A stretch of DNA of 64,000 nt, from positions 23,741,146-23,805,145 of the forward strand of contig NC_084940.1 of NCBI RefSeq assembly GCF_958298935.1, given 5' to 3'. The notes below the pieces were generated by a model, which was given only the letters and a program-made list of their open reading frames with translations, was not told the DNA's origin and ran no database searches. Below are positions 33,137 through 44,797 of this stretch, piece by piece. The stretch's first letter is position 1, and each line of letters opens with the position of its first letter. Source of the stretch: Phragmites australis (taxonomy: Eukaryota; Streptophyta; Magnoliopsida; Poales; Poaceae). Made by a program: the position numbers and the translations under genes.

Positions 33137-33280
33137 AAATTCAAATTTGAATTAATATTACAAATTTGACACTAATATTACAAATTTGACATTAATATTA
33201 CAGATTTGACATTAATATTACAAATTTGACACTAATATTACAAATTTGATATTAATATTACAAATTTGACACTAAAATTC
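33137..33280. repeat. 20 bp tandem repeat, about seven units
   Basis: ATTACAAATTTGACAYTAAT repeats in exact 20 bp register. It lies just 3' of the transposase on the minus strand. Confidence 0.85.
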
Positions 33281-33439
33281 AAACTCGCCAGTTTTCATTC
33301 TTTCTTGAGATGGATCCCTTCATTATGGTCGGAGCGCAGGTATGGAGCTTTCTTGGTCGGCGAAAGGCGTGGCACAGTTGTAGTAGCAAAAGGGGGGATT
33401 TCATCGAATTGATTGAACTCCTACTCATCGATGACATTT

Positions 33440-35927
33440 AGAACTCCGACGATGCGTCTTTTCTCGATGGGAACCACATGGCGTTCTTCTTTGTTATGTT
33501 AGTCACATAAAAGACTTAGCGAACATCTTTAGCGAGTACGAAGGGTTCAGACTTGTATCAGACATGTTTGAGATCAATGCTAGTGAATCCATACTTGTCA
33601 TTAGTTACACTCTTTGCCCCATTTACCCAAGGGCACTGAAACAGGGCTACCTTGAATCCCATGTAGTTCAGCTCCCAGATCTCCTCTATTTGATCGTAGT
33701 ATGTGCCCCTCTGCTTGTCATTGTCATAAGCATCTATACGGACATCACTATTATGGTATATGCTCTTCTCATCTTGGGCAACCGTGTAAAATGTGTATCT
33801 GTTTATATCGCACCCTTGATATGTCACAATTGTGTATATAGGGCCCGATGCCAGTTTTTTTTTTATCAGAGCACTTGTAGGAGTACTCGATTGTCCGATT
33901 CGATCTTGGAACCAAGTCGTGAACCTTTGCATATATTTCCTCGCAACCCAAGCTTCGGTCTGCCCAGATTCTCTTCAATAGCATCTGCTTGTGCTCATCG
34001 ACATATGGACACACTTTACTCATTTGTTGCAGCGTGAGGAAGTGAGCTTGGTTGTATGCCTTCGAATCAGGAGTTATTGACATCTTCCCTAGGACCCCTA
34101 CACCTACGAGGCTCCCCTCATGGCAAGACTTAGGCACGCCAATTGGGTTATTTGGATCAATGTAATTAATAGACCACTCTAATGTCGGTCGCGTAACCCT
34201 TCACGATGCATCCCTCAGGAAAAGCTCAATTCCTTACGTACAATCTGAGAACGCCTATATATCTTTCATATGGAAACATGTGATGCAGTAACACAGGGCC
34301 AAGGTAGTGTATCTCATTCACATGGTGAGCAGTGAGATGTACCATGATATCATAAAAGGATGGTGGGAAATACACCACAAGAATACATAAAGTCTCAAAG
34401 TGTCTTCTTTCTAGCTTTGCCAGCGAATCTGGATCGAGCACCTTTTGTTCAATTGCATTGAAAAAAAAGCACAGGCTCAGGATAGCCTTGCGAATCTTAA
34501 TTGGGAGGATGTTTTCTAATAGCCACCGCAAGCAGTGATGTCATCATCACATGGCAATCATGGGACTTCAACAAGGCGAAATTCATTTTCAGCTCTTTCA
34601 CCGAAACAAGTCTTGCGATGTTGGATGAGTAACCAGAGAGAACTTTCGCATTGTGTAAGAACTCACATAATTCTTTTTTCTCCTTCTTGGAGAGAGTGAT
34701 AGCTGCTGGGGGTAGGTGTTTTCCTTTGTTCGTATCATGTACATGGAGCTCCGGCCTTAAGCCCATTTCTTCAAGGTCAGCTTGTGCGCTCTCATAATCC
34801 TTTCCTTTTCCTTGTATTTGGAGCAATGTATCGATCAGACTCTCGCAGATATTCTTATTTACATGCATGTTGTCGATAGAGTGGCGAATATCTATTTTTT
34901 TTTCAATACTCTAACTCGAATAGTATTGATTTCTTAGTCCATATTCCTTTTTTTTCATCATCCTTAGAGGATTGTTTTCGCTTTCCAAGGACAACATTGA
35001 TATTCTTAACCTAATTCTGGACATCTTCCCTGCTGAAATGCCTTGGAGGTAACGCTTTCTCCCTTGTGCCATCAAACTTCTTGTCTATGTTTCGGTATGG
35101 GTGCTTCCTGGGAAAACGTCGATGCCACATGTACACTATTTTCTTTGAGTTGGTCAACCTCGAACTACATATGTCATCTAAGCAATGTGGGCAAGCTTTG
35201 CCTTTTCTTTTTCTCTGACCTGACAAGTTACGAAGTGCTGACAGATCATTGATGGTGATGATAATATGGTGTGCAATGTAAAGTACTCTTACTTGTACTG
35301 ATCCCAAACCTCAATGCCTTCCGACCAGAGTTTCTTAAGATCATTGACTAAAGGCCTGAGATACATATCGATATCGTTGCCAGGTTGTTTCGGTCTTAAT
35401 ATCAAGATCGACAACATAATATATTTCTGCTTGTTACAAAGCCATAGTGGAAGATTGTAGATCGACAATACAACATGCCAGGTGCCATGTGAGGTGCTCA
35501 TGTTTCTGAATAGATTCATGTCATCTATGCTCATAGCAAACCTAATATTTCTCAATTCTTCAGTGAACCAACCAAATGTGGAATCAACGATTCGCCACTA
35601 AGCAGAATCCGTCGGGTGCCGTATCATTGCGTCATTCTTACGACCCTTCTTATACCAATGCACCAATTGAGCCTCCTTTTTGTTGGCAAACAGATGCTTT
35701 AGACGAGAAATTACAAGAAAATACCACACCACATTCCTAGGAGGTCCTTTACTTTTCTTGCCTCTGTCCCCGTCACCACCATCATTTTTACACTTGTATC
35801 GATGAGTTCCATACACGGGGCATTGATCTAGTTCTGCATACTCTCCATGAAACAAGATACAATCCTGCTTACATGCATATATATTTTTTCTATTTCCAGT
35901 TCTAAAAGATAAATTCTCGTGGGGCAC
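33440..35927 (-). pseudogene. CACTA TNP2-family transposase with DUF4218/DUF4216 tail
   Basis: On the minus strand the order is a Cys-rich start (CKQDCILFHGEYAELDQCPVY), then VVWYFLVISRLKHLF and MIRHPTD. Next are RNIRFAMSIDDMN, IYNLPLWLCNKQKYIM, PKQPGNDIDMYLRPLVNDLK and ACPHCLDD with KIVYMWHRRF (35927-35011). Then come MHVNKNICESLIDTLL (34868) and the DUF4218-like ILPIKIRKAILSLCFFF, FPPSFYDIMVHLTAHHV (34531-34226). DUF4216-like NSDVRIDAYDNDKQ, TYYDQIEEIWELNYMGFKV and KYGFTSIDL follow (33932-33558), ending near 33440. At least six frames are needed, so stops and frameshifts have inactivated it. The protein N-terminus is not visible. The function of the family is to bind CACTA ends and cut. Confidence 0.88.
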
Positions 35928-35930
35928 CTA

Positions 35931-37379
35931 CTTGTCTATTACACCGTCAACCAACAAGGTTAAACCCAAATGGTTTAAGGCTATCAAATTCAGCTTCAGC
36001 TTACTTTGATACAAAGAACTAGTAGTCTCAGAATGATCCTACATTTGTTGTCATTCTGTGAATTTGATGGTTACGATCAGTATTAGTAACAATGCAAACA
36101 AAATTCCTTGCTAATTCTATGGATTTGATGTAGCTGAATTCTCCGTGATGATTTTGGATAGATCAAACCAAGGCAAGTTGTGATAATCAATAGATCCACA
36201 GAAATCAACATGAAACGACGAACACAGAGAAAAACTTGTGAAGTTTGATGTTCATTGCATGGATGAATTCACACGATACATCTCAAAGCGTCCCTAAAAA
36301 GCTTCCTATGAAACCTTAGATTAGTTTCCTTTAATCTCTCATCTAATCTATTTCTCTCTCTTTTCCTATTCTATCTTGCACAGTAGCCGATCAATCTTTT
36401 TTATTGTCGATCGGTTATTGTACAAATCCAACACGGCTTCGATACGTCGCCCGCCTGGACTTTCTCCGCGTACTCGCTAAACAGGCGCACCAGGCGACTG
36501 GACCACGACGACACACACCTGGGACAACAGACTCGTCCTGGGCCACGACCGTGTGCACTCGCATGCTAGCCGCCAGCGGGCCACTGCCACTGCACTGAGC
36601 TGCTGCGCTGGGCTGCTCGGGCCTGCTCGCCCCTCATCTTTGATTTTTTTTATTTTTTCACAATAGTTTCAAATTTACACGACTGCTTTAAAAAATTACA
36701 AAAATAGCTTACCGTTGCTTGCTTATTGGGTGAGATCAAGGTCTTGCCCCATGAACGGGTGACACCTTGTGGGCCTTGCCTGTTAGGTAATAAAAAACCA
36801 GTCACGAGTCGCCCTTTCAACATTTAAGACCTTGCTCTCGCCCGCTGAAAGAGTGAGATCTTGCACCGGTGGGCCCATTTAAAAGGTTTCTCCCATTGTT
36901 TGGGCTACACCTTTGGTATTTCACTCGTCCATGATCGCTTATGTCTGTACATCTGTTTGTATCTGTACGTGTGCATTCATGTTTTTCATTTAATTCTCGA
37001 TTTCATCTGGGAGTACAAGAGTGGTCCAAAATTTCTAATCGTTTTCATGAGCAATCTAGAGCTCACTAGCAACCCATTTTAATTGGTTTGATCGAAAAAT
37101 CCTAAGCTAATGTTTAATTAAAATTCTCGAAATAAGCCTACTTTATAAATTACAGAAATTTTTAATGCCTCAAATAAATTCCCAAAAATCAGGGAAAATT
37201 CACTAATATTCTTCTCATGTGATGTACTAATTTATAAAAATGTTTTCAACTCTAGGTTATTTGGTGAAAAAGTGAATTCCTTTGCAATGCTCAATTCATA
37301 CACATTTTTATCATTTCATGTGATATTCTCTTTTTGATTCAATTTGAATTCAAACAAATTCAAACATGCATTCATCCAA
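35931..37379. other. no supported feature; possible retroelement remnant
   Basis: 36430-36640 is GC-rich; the rest is AT-rich. I see no protein motif on either strand and no terminal repeats. The 5' end of the CACTA element would be expected in or beyond this stretch but was not recognised. Confidence 0.3.
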
Positions 37380-37852
37380 TGACAGTCGTGTGGATCGTGC
37401 ATATGAAGGCATTATTGTTGCACAGCATACGTGATGTCGGACCACGTCGTCGTCAAGTACTGCAATGCACGTGACAAGCTGCGATACAGGGAGGGGTTAG
37501 CAACCTTGGCGCCGTCAGAGCTCGAAACCTTTGGCTTGCTATCAATTGGGGTCGATATAGGCTTGCAGTTCATCATCCCTACTCTAGGAGTTCTTCAACA
37601 TACTTGTCTTGTGAAATGAAGAAGCCTGCATTGGATCTCTTGACATCAATGCCTAGGAAAAATGAAGTGGTCCCATGTCCTTGATGGCGAACTTGGAGCG
37701 GAGCTGTTCGATGAGCCATTGAAGCAAGTTGGTTGATGATGCAGTGGACACCATGTCATCAACATACAACAAGAGGTATGCCATCTCTTGTCCCCGTCGT
37801 AAAACAAACAGGGAGGTGCTGGATCGGGTTGCCTTGAAGCCGATTGTTAGAT
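37380..37852 (-). pseudogene. copia reverse transcriptase fragment
   Basis: On the minus strand from 37852: TSLFVLRRG, then MAYLLLYVDDMVSTASS (the catalytic Y-V-D-D box), LRSKFAIKDMGPLHF, and after a frameshift GIDVKRSNAGFFIS. Later MNCKPISTPIDSKPKVSSS, LYRSLSRALQYLT and SDITYAVQQ appear before a stop. It is a Ty1/copia RT of a different lineage from the Sirevirus at 11678. Both ends are truncated. Confidence 0.85.
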
Positions 37853-38093
37853 AATGTGCATGATCATTGTGTGTGAGTGATGAACAATTGGCTAGATGTT
37901 GCTATGAGTGATGATTTGTGATATAGTGTTTGTGAGAGAAGTGTCAGGGTAGTCTGGGAGCTAGTCGGGAAGCTAGTGAACTGGTCTTGGAATAGGTCTA
38001 GGCTAGTCGGAGCAGGTCTAGAAACAGGTCTAGAGTAGTCAGAATTGGTCTAGAAACTGGTCTAACTGGTCTAGGAACTAGTATGCATTGGAG
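37853..38093. repeat. degenerate GGTCTAG(N)AC.. short repeats
   Basis: 'ctagtcgg', 'aggtctagaaac' and 'tggtctag' recur at roughly 18-25 bp spacing from 37950 to 38090. There is no coding sequence. The segment lies between the copia fragment and the Sirevirus LTR. Confidence 0.4.
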
Positions 38094-38340
38094 AACCTCT
38101 TCTGAGTCAAAATACTCCAGTTTGTACACTTTACTGAGCACCGGACCATCCAGTGAGTGCAATCTTTTCTGAACTCATCCAATTCAAACTTTATTGAGTT
38201 ACGTTTCGGTGCCTTCTTCATGTATGGCAACCATGAGACCTACTAAAGCATATACTTGACTAATATGTTAGTCACATTGACTATATTGTTGTTAATTACC
38301 AAAATCACATACATGCCCTATAAGGGCCATGTTGGCTACA
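38094..38340 (-). repeat. 3' LTR (truncated) of the minus-strand Sirevirus
   Basis: It matches 42865-43120 base for base over long runs and ends (its 5' start) GTTGGCTACA at 38340. It is broken at about 38094. Confidence 0.8.
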
Positions 38341-38352
38341 ACCTCCCCATTA
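38341..38352 (-). promoter_or_regulatory. polypurine tract
   Basis: On the minus strand AATGGGGAGGT abuts the LTR start TGTAGCC. Further minus-strand GGGGGAG-like tracts lie at about 38630, 38666, 38853, 39099 and 39371. Confidence 0.65.
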
Positions 38353-40099
38353 TTGGTGATTGATGACAAAACAATCAAAGCAAGTGGGAAAACATAAATA
38401 ATAGCAAATGTAAAGTGCACAAGCGCACAAAAAATGAATGACAATAATTGTAAAAAGCACAAAGCCTTACCACTTTGCTTGAATGCATAGTAAGAATAAC
38501 CAATGGTACCAATTGTAAGAAAATTAATGATAATACCAATTGAAAATGAACCACTGATACCAACTGAAGATGGATCAATTGTAAAGAAAAAAATCCCATC
38601 TTTGTCATATAGTGTTCTTACCTTCATTTTGTCCCCCTTTTGTTGTGACTTTCATGGAGACAATTATCCCCCTTTCTCCATCGTCACTATCTCTCTTGAT
38701 CGACCCATGCAAGAAACCTTCACTTTGCACGCTTCTTGCCTTGATATTACTTGTAATCCTTCCATCGCGCTTCTTGCATCATGCTTCTCCCTTTGTCAAT
38801 AATCCTCAACAATCTTGCATCATGCAACTTGAACTTGCTTTGGTCATAAAAATGCTCCCCCATTATCAACAATCTCAAAAAGGCTACAAACATATATTGA
38901 ACTCAAGCGAAACATTAGAGCATACAGGAGAGATCTTCATAAACCATGATCTAATAAGATGATACCACTTGTAGGAATACAATTAAAAGGAATGATACCA
39001 ACTGTAAGAATGCAATTGAAATGAATAATGTGGATATCATTTGAAATGAAAACACATGGATCACAATTAAAAAAATGACATAATATAGTTTTAACTCCCC
39101 CTATATGTGTGCATACATATGATGAGACATACTTGTGATGAACCACTTGTAGGTATGTAACAATATATGCACAACTAGACAATATGTAGAGATAGAAAGT
39201 TTAATCCAGATTATGCATGGAGATAGCTTAATTGTACGAATAAATTAACAATAATGTCAATTGATGAATAAACATTGCATACCTCCGAGAACTTGTAGAT
39301 TACTCCATGAGACTACAAAAGATACCACTTGCAACACATGTTAGTCTCAAAATCACAACCCATAGGATATGCTCCCCCTAAATGTGTGCATACAAGTGTC
39401 AAATACTTGTGAGAGACATGAACTTGTCATTGATAACAATAGGGAATTTATCCTATAAATTGGACTCATTGTACATAAGGAATATTGCTTGTAGAAATAT
39501 GCCATGTAAAGAACCTACAACTAATAAACCATGTAGGTTTCTCTTGGGTTACAGAGAAACACAAGCAACCTACCATATAAAAACCTACAAGAGGTATTGC
39601 AAGGAAAATGAAATATGCACATGCAATCCAAGGCAAGACAAATGTACTAGATGCAAAACAACAAGCATAATAAAAAATCTAGCTACCATTACCTCTTTTA
39701 TCTTTGGATGGGGGATTTGGGTATATGATGATCAAAGTCTTCATCAATACACCCAATCTTGTACACTTGGCTTCTTTGCTTGAACCTTCACTTCATCTTG
39801 TGCGCCAAGTCTCCAAATCCTCCTAGCCGTCCCGTGGACTTCAAGTCTTCTTTCGAACCCAAACCAATTGGGTTACCTTCATGTTGGTGATAACTTCCTT
39901 ATGCACCCAAATGGGTTGGTTTCACCCCTGATCCTTTCTCCCAACCATGTGTGAACCACTTTTCTATTGTCCTTCTTCTTGAGCTTGTAATGGTTGCTCT
40001 TGGTCTTGATCTTGTAGTTAGGCTTAGTGTAGATATTGGGGGTCTTGTTTTAGAGGTACATTGTGTTATTCTTCTTCTTGGTCTTCTTCTTGACTTGCT
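38353..40099 (-). other. Sirevirus 3' noncoding region
   Basis: No pol motif was found on the minus strand. The region has 'taccaattg/taccacttg' short repeats and two nearly equal blocks ending in CCCCCTA(A/T)ATGTGTGCATACA (near 39101 and 39372). Confidence 0.5.
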
Positions 40100-41762
40100 T
40101 GCATTGGAAGGACCTGTGTCCTTCTTGATGACACTTGAAACATGTCACAGTGGACCCTCCACAAGTTTGTTCACCATGTTATCACGGTTATCTTGAGAAA
40201 GTTGGACATGATTCTTACCCTTCAATCTTACTAAGTCCTTCTTGAGCTTCCTCACTTCTTACTTGAGCTCATTATTCTCTTGTGCAATGAGATCATTACA
40301 TAATTCTACAACAATATTCTCAATTCATGTCTCACTGCAAAGGGGTGAGCTATATAGATCAATCAAATCATCACAAGAAGTAGAAGAATCTACCTTAGGA
40401 TTGAAATTAAAGAGATATATAGATTGCTTCAAAGGAGCCTTAGGTTGAGATTCAATGTCTTCACATTTTGCCTTGAGCTCTTCATGCACCTTGTTTAGCA
40501 ATTGAACCTTGCTCAATAATTATTTACAATTAGAAACAAAGGTAGTATGAATATCATTAAGAACATTGAATTTCTTAAGTTCTTTAGCTTGTTTCTTTAA
40601 GGACCTTTGTTGCTCATTTATCAATTCAAGAAGTATTTATTAAGAGAGTGAATCCTCGATGGAATTATCATCACTTACATCGCTTTTCATACCTTTGGCC
40701 ACAAGGCACTTGTATGATGACGACTTGCGTCATGACTACCTTGAGGAAAAGTTTCTCTTGGAGGAGTGGATGGTGGAGATCTCATCACTTGAGCTTGAAT
40801 TTTCATCTTCACTCACCCATCTTCCTATGCTTGCAAATGCTTTGCCTTTTCCTCTTGTCTCCCTCTTGTTCTTGGTCATTCTCTCCTTCTTGATATGATC
40901 AATTGAGTTGACCAAGTCTTTAATGGAGATTAGATAATCAATCTTGGCATTGATCCTCTTGATGTCCTTCTCCAATCTTGAGATACGCTTGGTGATCTTT
41001 GAATCCATTTTTTCATCACTTGAGGTGCTTTGCTCATCTTTTTCATCGCTCTCTTCATCTTCATCACCATCATCTTTGCTCGAGCTTGACTCTTGTTGTT
41101 GCCTCCTTATGTTCACATGAGCTTGTTTGCTTGTGAGGGAAAGGTTCTTGGCGTCGGATGAGCAAAAAGCTTCAACCCCCATGTTCATGGTTGTCTTATG
41201 GGTAGTGATATTGTTGAGTACTTGGCTTGGAGTTATCTTGCTAATGTTATTGTTGTCGTAGATGATGGAGACAATTAACATGTACTTTGAAAAGAGAGCT
41301 TGAAGTATTATTCTCACTACTTGATCGTCTCCAATTGGCATCAAACCTAGCCCATTGATCTCATTGACAAAATATTCAAACGTGAGTACATGCCATTAGT
41401 ACTTTTATGGGAAAGTTGTTTAATGCTATTGAGCTTAGAGACTAGCATATGATATTTCTCATTGCGCACATCCTTTGTGTCTTCATGTATTTCAAGAGGT
41501 TAGTCCAAATATCATGAGCATTGGTGAGTGAATATACTCGATTGAATGCATCAACACATAGAGATGATAAAAGGATACTCTTCGCAAAAGCATTGAATTG
41601 TCTCTCCTTGTTTGTGAGACGTTCCTTCATCCCCTTCTCGGTGACTCTCTAAATATCTAAACCTTTGGCCTAAAGAAAACAAGTCATTATAATTTTTCAA
41701 TGGGGAAAGTGAGTGCCGTCAAAATATGGAGCACTACCGATATCCATCTCTATCCCAGACAT
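40100..41762 (-). pseudogene. Sirevirus gag, minus strand, with intact zinc knuckle
   Basis: ATG at 41762 (minus) begins MSGIEMDIGSAPYFDGTHF. NKERQFNAFAKSILLSSLCV and NRVYSLTNAHDIWTNLLKYM follow in a second frame. A third frame (41344-40736) has MMPIGDDQVVRIILQALFSK, then Ser/Asp/Glu-rich sequence and a coiled coil (ITKRISRLEKDIKRINAKI). The zinc knuckle CFKCHQEGHRSFQC (40142-40101) keeps all four ligands. Stops near 41700 and frameshifts separate the pieces. Confidence 0.8.
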
Positions 41763-41815
41763 CACAACTCACTAGGCAGTGAAGCCTAACCGATCCAAAT
41801 GAAAGGTTGTGAGAA

Positions 41816-41864
41816 CCTGCTTTGATACCAATTGAAAGGAATGTGGATTGGCTCTATTACCATC
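41816..41864 (-). promoter_or_regulatory. primer-binding site region, apparently duplicated
   Basis: On the minus strand TGGTAATAGAGCC lies one or two bases from the LTR end and TTGGTATCAAAGCAGG lies 33 bp further in. Both resemble the initiator-Met tRNA site TGGTATCAGAGCC. The 33-34 bp around each are alike (..CCTTTCAATT / ..CCTTTCATTT). Confidence 0.6.
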
Positions 41865-43120
41865 TGTAGGGATTAGAGACGTCCTAGGGGGGTGAATTAG
41901 GACACCTAAAACTAATTGGCTCCAAAAATCTCACAAGATAAACCTATATCAATTTCTATCTAAATGTGCTCTAGGCAAGGTAAGGTCTCACCACAAGCCT
42001 CTCTTCCGGTCACTTGGTATCGTCTTCACTTCTGAGCTTGAACCACCAAGACAAGGGTCTGTGTCCCCATACAAGAGTCTTGCTGTCGCTCCAGACCAAG
42101 TTGGTGGGTCAATAAGTATGAGCTAACAAGGCTCACGGTGCCAGCGAGTCACCAAGACTCCAAGATACCGACGTACCACTTGGTACAAGGTAGGATCACT
42201 CCTTGATCCCCTCTCTAGGAATCACACCCAGCAACAACTCTCTATAGGCCTATTAGTACTAATGACTCCCTAATCTTGTGCTTAATTGCCTTAGATGATC
42301 ACTTTTAGCACTTTGGTTGCTTGGGTGTCTTCTCAAGTGTATACAAGATTCTCTGGACTCCAGCATACTCAAATGGCCAAGTGGGGGTGGTATTTATAGC
42401 TTCAACCCCGCAAACTAGCCATGCTCCAACAGCTCAAATGAACTGTGAACACTGCATGATCTGGCGTCAATAGCAGTACAAACACCAGACCATTCGGTGT
42501 GTACAACAGTAGCAACTTGCCATTGGAACTCCACTAAAGCACATTTTTGAACACCGAATGTTCCGGTGTAACATTGAACTCCATCGCCAAACTATCTGGT
42601 GTGTATACTTGAGCCAACCGAGCCACTTCTCACTGAGCATTGTTCAGCGTGTATAGACCTCTGATCACTGGACCATCTGACGTGTACAAATCCTCTCTCC
42701 ACTGAAAATCTTCTGGAAAAAGCTCCAGCGAAGCTTCCAGTGTACACTCCTTCTGAGCACCGGACCATCCGGTGAGTTCAAATCCTTTCCTTTGAAGATC
42801 TGCACAAGTTCTGTAAAATGCTCCAGTATACACATCACTCCATCACCGAACCATCCAGTGTATAGAATTGGAGAACCTCTTCTGAGTCAAAATACTCCAG
42901 TGTGTATACTTTACTGAGCACCGGACCATCCGGTGAGTGCATTCATTTTTGAACTCATCCAATTCAAACTTTATTGAGCTCCACTCCAATGGCTTCTTTA
43001 TGTATTGCATCTGTGAGATCTACTAAAGTATATACTTGACAAACATGTTAGTCCCATTGACTATGTTGTCATTAATCACCAAAATCACATACATGCCCAA
43101 AAAGGGCTATGTTCGCTACA
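41865..43120 (-). repeat. 5' LTR of the minus-strand Sirevirus (1256 bp)
   Basis: On the plus strand it runs TGTAGGGATTAGAGACG to GGGCTATGTTCGCTACA. It contains at least seven CACCGGACCATCCGGTG-like palindromes (42484-42940) and, on the minus strand, an AT-rich TATAAATA equivalent near 42390. Confidence 0.85.
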
Positions 43121-43690
43121 CTATTGATGATGAGTGGCATTAGGGGCATGTAAGGTTCCAGCCATGGACGTCCCTAGCAGTAACCCTCCAGCGATGTCGG
43201 TACCTTGGGCAACAGCTACCGCTGCCGAATCCTCAGTGACACTATTGTTTACCACAACGTCCAGATCTTCCATGTTTTGCTCAGTGGGTGTGCCTTCAGC
43301 TCCAGCCATGAACTCGAATTGATTTGTTCTGCAGCTCTGGCCATCAATAGAGCCGTCATTGCCACTCTCGTGACTTTCACCATCGCTGCCAGTGTCCATG
43401 AACTAAAGAACGTTAGGCTCCTTGGGACCCCAGTCGAGGTATTCCACCTTGTGGTATGCATCTTATGGGATGGACTCAAGGATACTAGTGTGGATTAGTT
43501 CAACTTGATCGTCTCAGTGGTACACCATAGTTCCAAATGTGATCTCAGAGCTGGCAAGAGGCGATGCGAAGATGACTTCGACTCGAAGTGATCATAGAAG
43601 CTAGCGTCGAAAAATCTGACGCAAATGCGCACTAGAGACATGATCGATCCTAAAAAACAGATGAAGACCCCTACTTGGCGTGCCAACTAT
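43121..43690 (-). pseudogene. gypsy leader and gag N-terminus, minus strand, truncated
   Basis: After the LTR at 43701 the minus strand reads 'gatagttggcacgccaagtagggg', a leader shared by Tat-type grass gypsy elements. Then comes an ATG at 43641 (MSLVRICVRFFDASFYDHF). After a stop, an acidic frame follows (MDTGSDGESHESGNDGS, ending 43121). The Sirevirus LTR interrupts it at 43120. I do not recognise a finished Gag domain. Confidence 0.55.
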
Positions 43691-43700
43691 CAAAAATTAG

Positions 43701-44192
43701 TGTTCGACAATACATCCATAATTGAACTGGGCTACCTTAGAGATGAGGGATCGAGGAAATAAGACACGCGATGTATACAGGTTCGGCCCTCGGTTGGATT
43801 AACACCCTACATCCTGTGTGGATGATGTTGTATATGGATTATCTCAAGTACGAGCAATGTAGCTAGACCTATTACAATGGAACAGATGGGATCTAGACTA
43901 ATCTAGGGTTGAAGTCGCTGAGTATCTCCGATTGCTAGGGTCTTGGAGTCACTTGTGTCGAGTTGCATATGCGTTTGTCCTCCCCATTTCTTTAGGGGTT
44001 AGGATCCCTACCTTATAAAGGGGTTCTGGTACCGCCTTAGTCCAGACCGTAGTCGATAGGGGGTCATTCATCTTGTCAGCCAAGGCAAAGCAGACGAATC
44101 CAACTCAGATACTAGTCATACTCGAGTCGGATAACCCGATCAAGACCTTCCTAGTATATATTTTGTGATCTCCGGGAGTATCAGGTCCCACA
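43701..44192 (-). mobile_element. gypsy LTR, minus strand (~492 bp)
   Basis: On the minus strand it starts TGTGGGACCTGATACTCCC (44192) and ends TTGTCGAACA (43701). CCTTTATAAGG (44011-44021) is a TATA box. The R-region block ACAGGTTCGGCCC (antisense) is present at 43777. The gag leader lies to its left; a plus-strand Transposase_28-type gene lies to its right. Confidence 0.65.
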
Positions 44193-44797
44193 GATTCTGT
44201 TCCGCAATATCCAGAGTTGTTAAACAGGTGTATGATGTACCTTATCTATATATGGTGTACTCCTTATGCGTATATACCTTGTAGTTAGATATTCAATAGT
44301 AGCCACCTAACTCTGCTCAGAAGGGAGGGCTTCCACAAGCGCTCACTCGAGTACTACCAAGTCTAGCCTTGGTCGAGTAAGATGGATCATGCTTGTAGTC
44401 GAAAGAATCGCGCAAGAAAATGTCCTACTCTAAGTGTCAAGTGGAAACGTAGTTGGGTAGAGTGCCCTACTGTTGCCCGCATTCAAGACTCAATAAAGGC
44501 TTGAAAACTCGACTTATTGACACCAAACTCTGAGTAGAGTTATAAAATAAATCTCTGAAATTTGAACAAGTGGGCATAGGCACATTTAATGCTCATGGAC
44601 AACCATTATCCCGCTTTTGGGCCGAAGGAAGTGCCACAGTGATGGGAGTGGTTACCATAGAGATGTTAAATACCAGGCTATTTATCTGTACAAACCTGGA
44701 CTATAGCCATTCTTTCACCCTCTTCCTGTCAATCTTCTCCTGCAAACTCTCGTCTTTATCTGCTTAAACACGCGTCGATGCACAAAGACCCAACTCC
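44193..44797. other. upstream region of the plus-strand gypsy gene
   Basis: No ORF is supported. It has 'cactcgagtactaccaagtc'-type sequence like the 3' UTR repeats of gypsy elements. Just before 44798 is a run with 'taaataccaggctatttatc', which may serve as promoter of the next gene. Confidence 0.35.

Larger units (their letters stand above)
26573..35950 (-). mobile_element. CACTA (En/Spm) element, minus strand, 5' end not found
   Basis: A terminus at 26573, a Ulp1-like gene (27400-28690) and a TNP2-type transposase (33440-35927) share one orientation and the gene order usual for grass CACTA elements. Retroelement fragments (28697-29960, 31333-32949) interrupt it. A second set of subterminal repeats at 32950-33070 could mean two different CACTA copies. 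The opposite terminus (ending TAGTG) was not recognised right of 35950. Confidence 0.55.
38094..43120 (-). mobile_element. minus-strand Sirevirus with gag but no recognisable pol
   Basis: The 5' LTR is 41865-43120 and a truncated 3' LTR is 38094-38340. The two share the 'attggagaacctcttctgag' to GGCTACA/CGCTACA segment. Between them are primer-site sequence, a Gag and a 1.6 kb noncoding stretch with several GGGGGAG tracts. No protease, integrase or RT motif is visible, so this is a gag-only deletion derivative or a non-autonomous lineage. Confidence 0.75.

Noticed and set aside
33564..34037. 157-codon plus-strand ORF
   Set aside because: Antisense shadow of the TNP2 transposase tail.
38292..38627. 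Hydrophobic minus-strand ORF resembling a membrane protein (possible env)
   Set aside because: Begins in Sirevirus 3' noncoding DNA and runs into the LTR; hydrophobicity comes from T-rich sequence, and no env features are seen.
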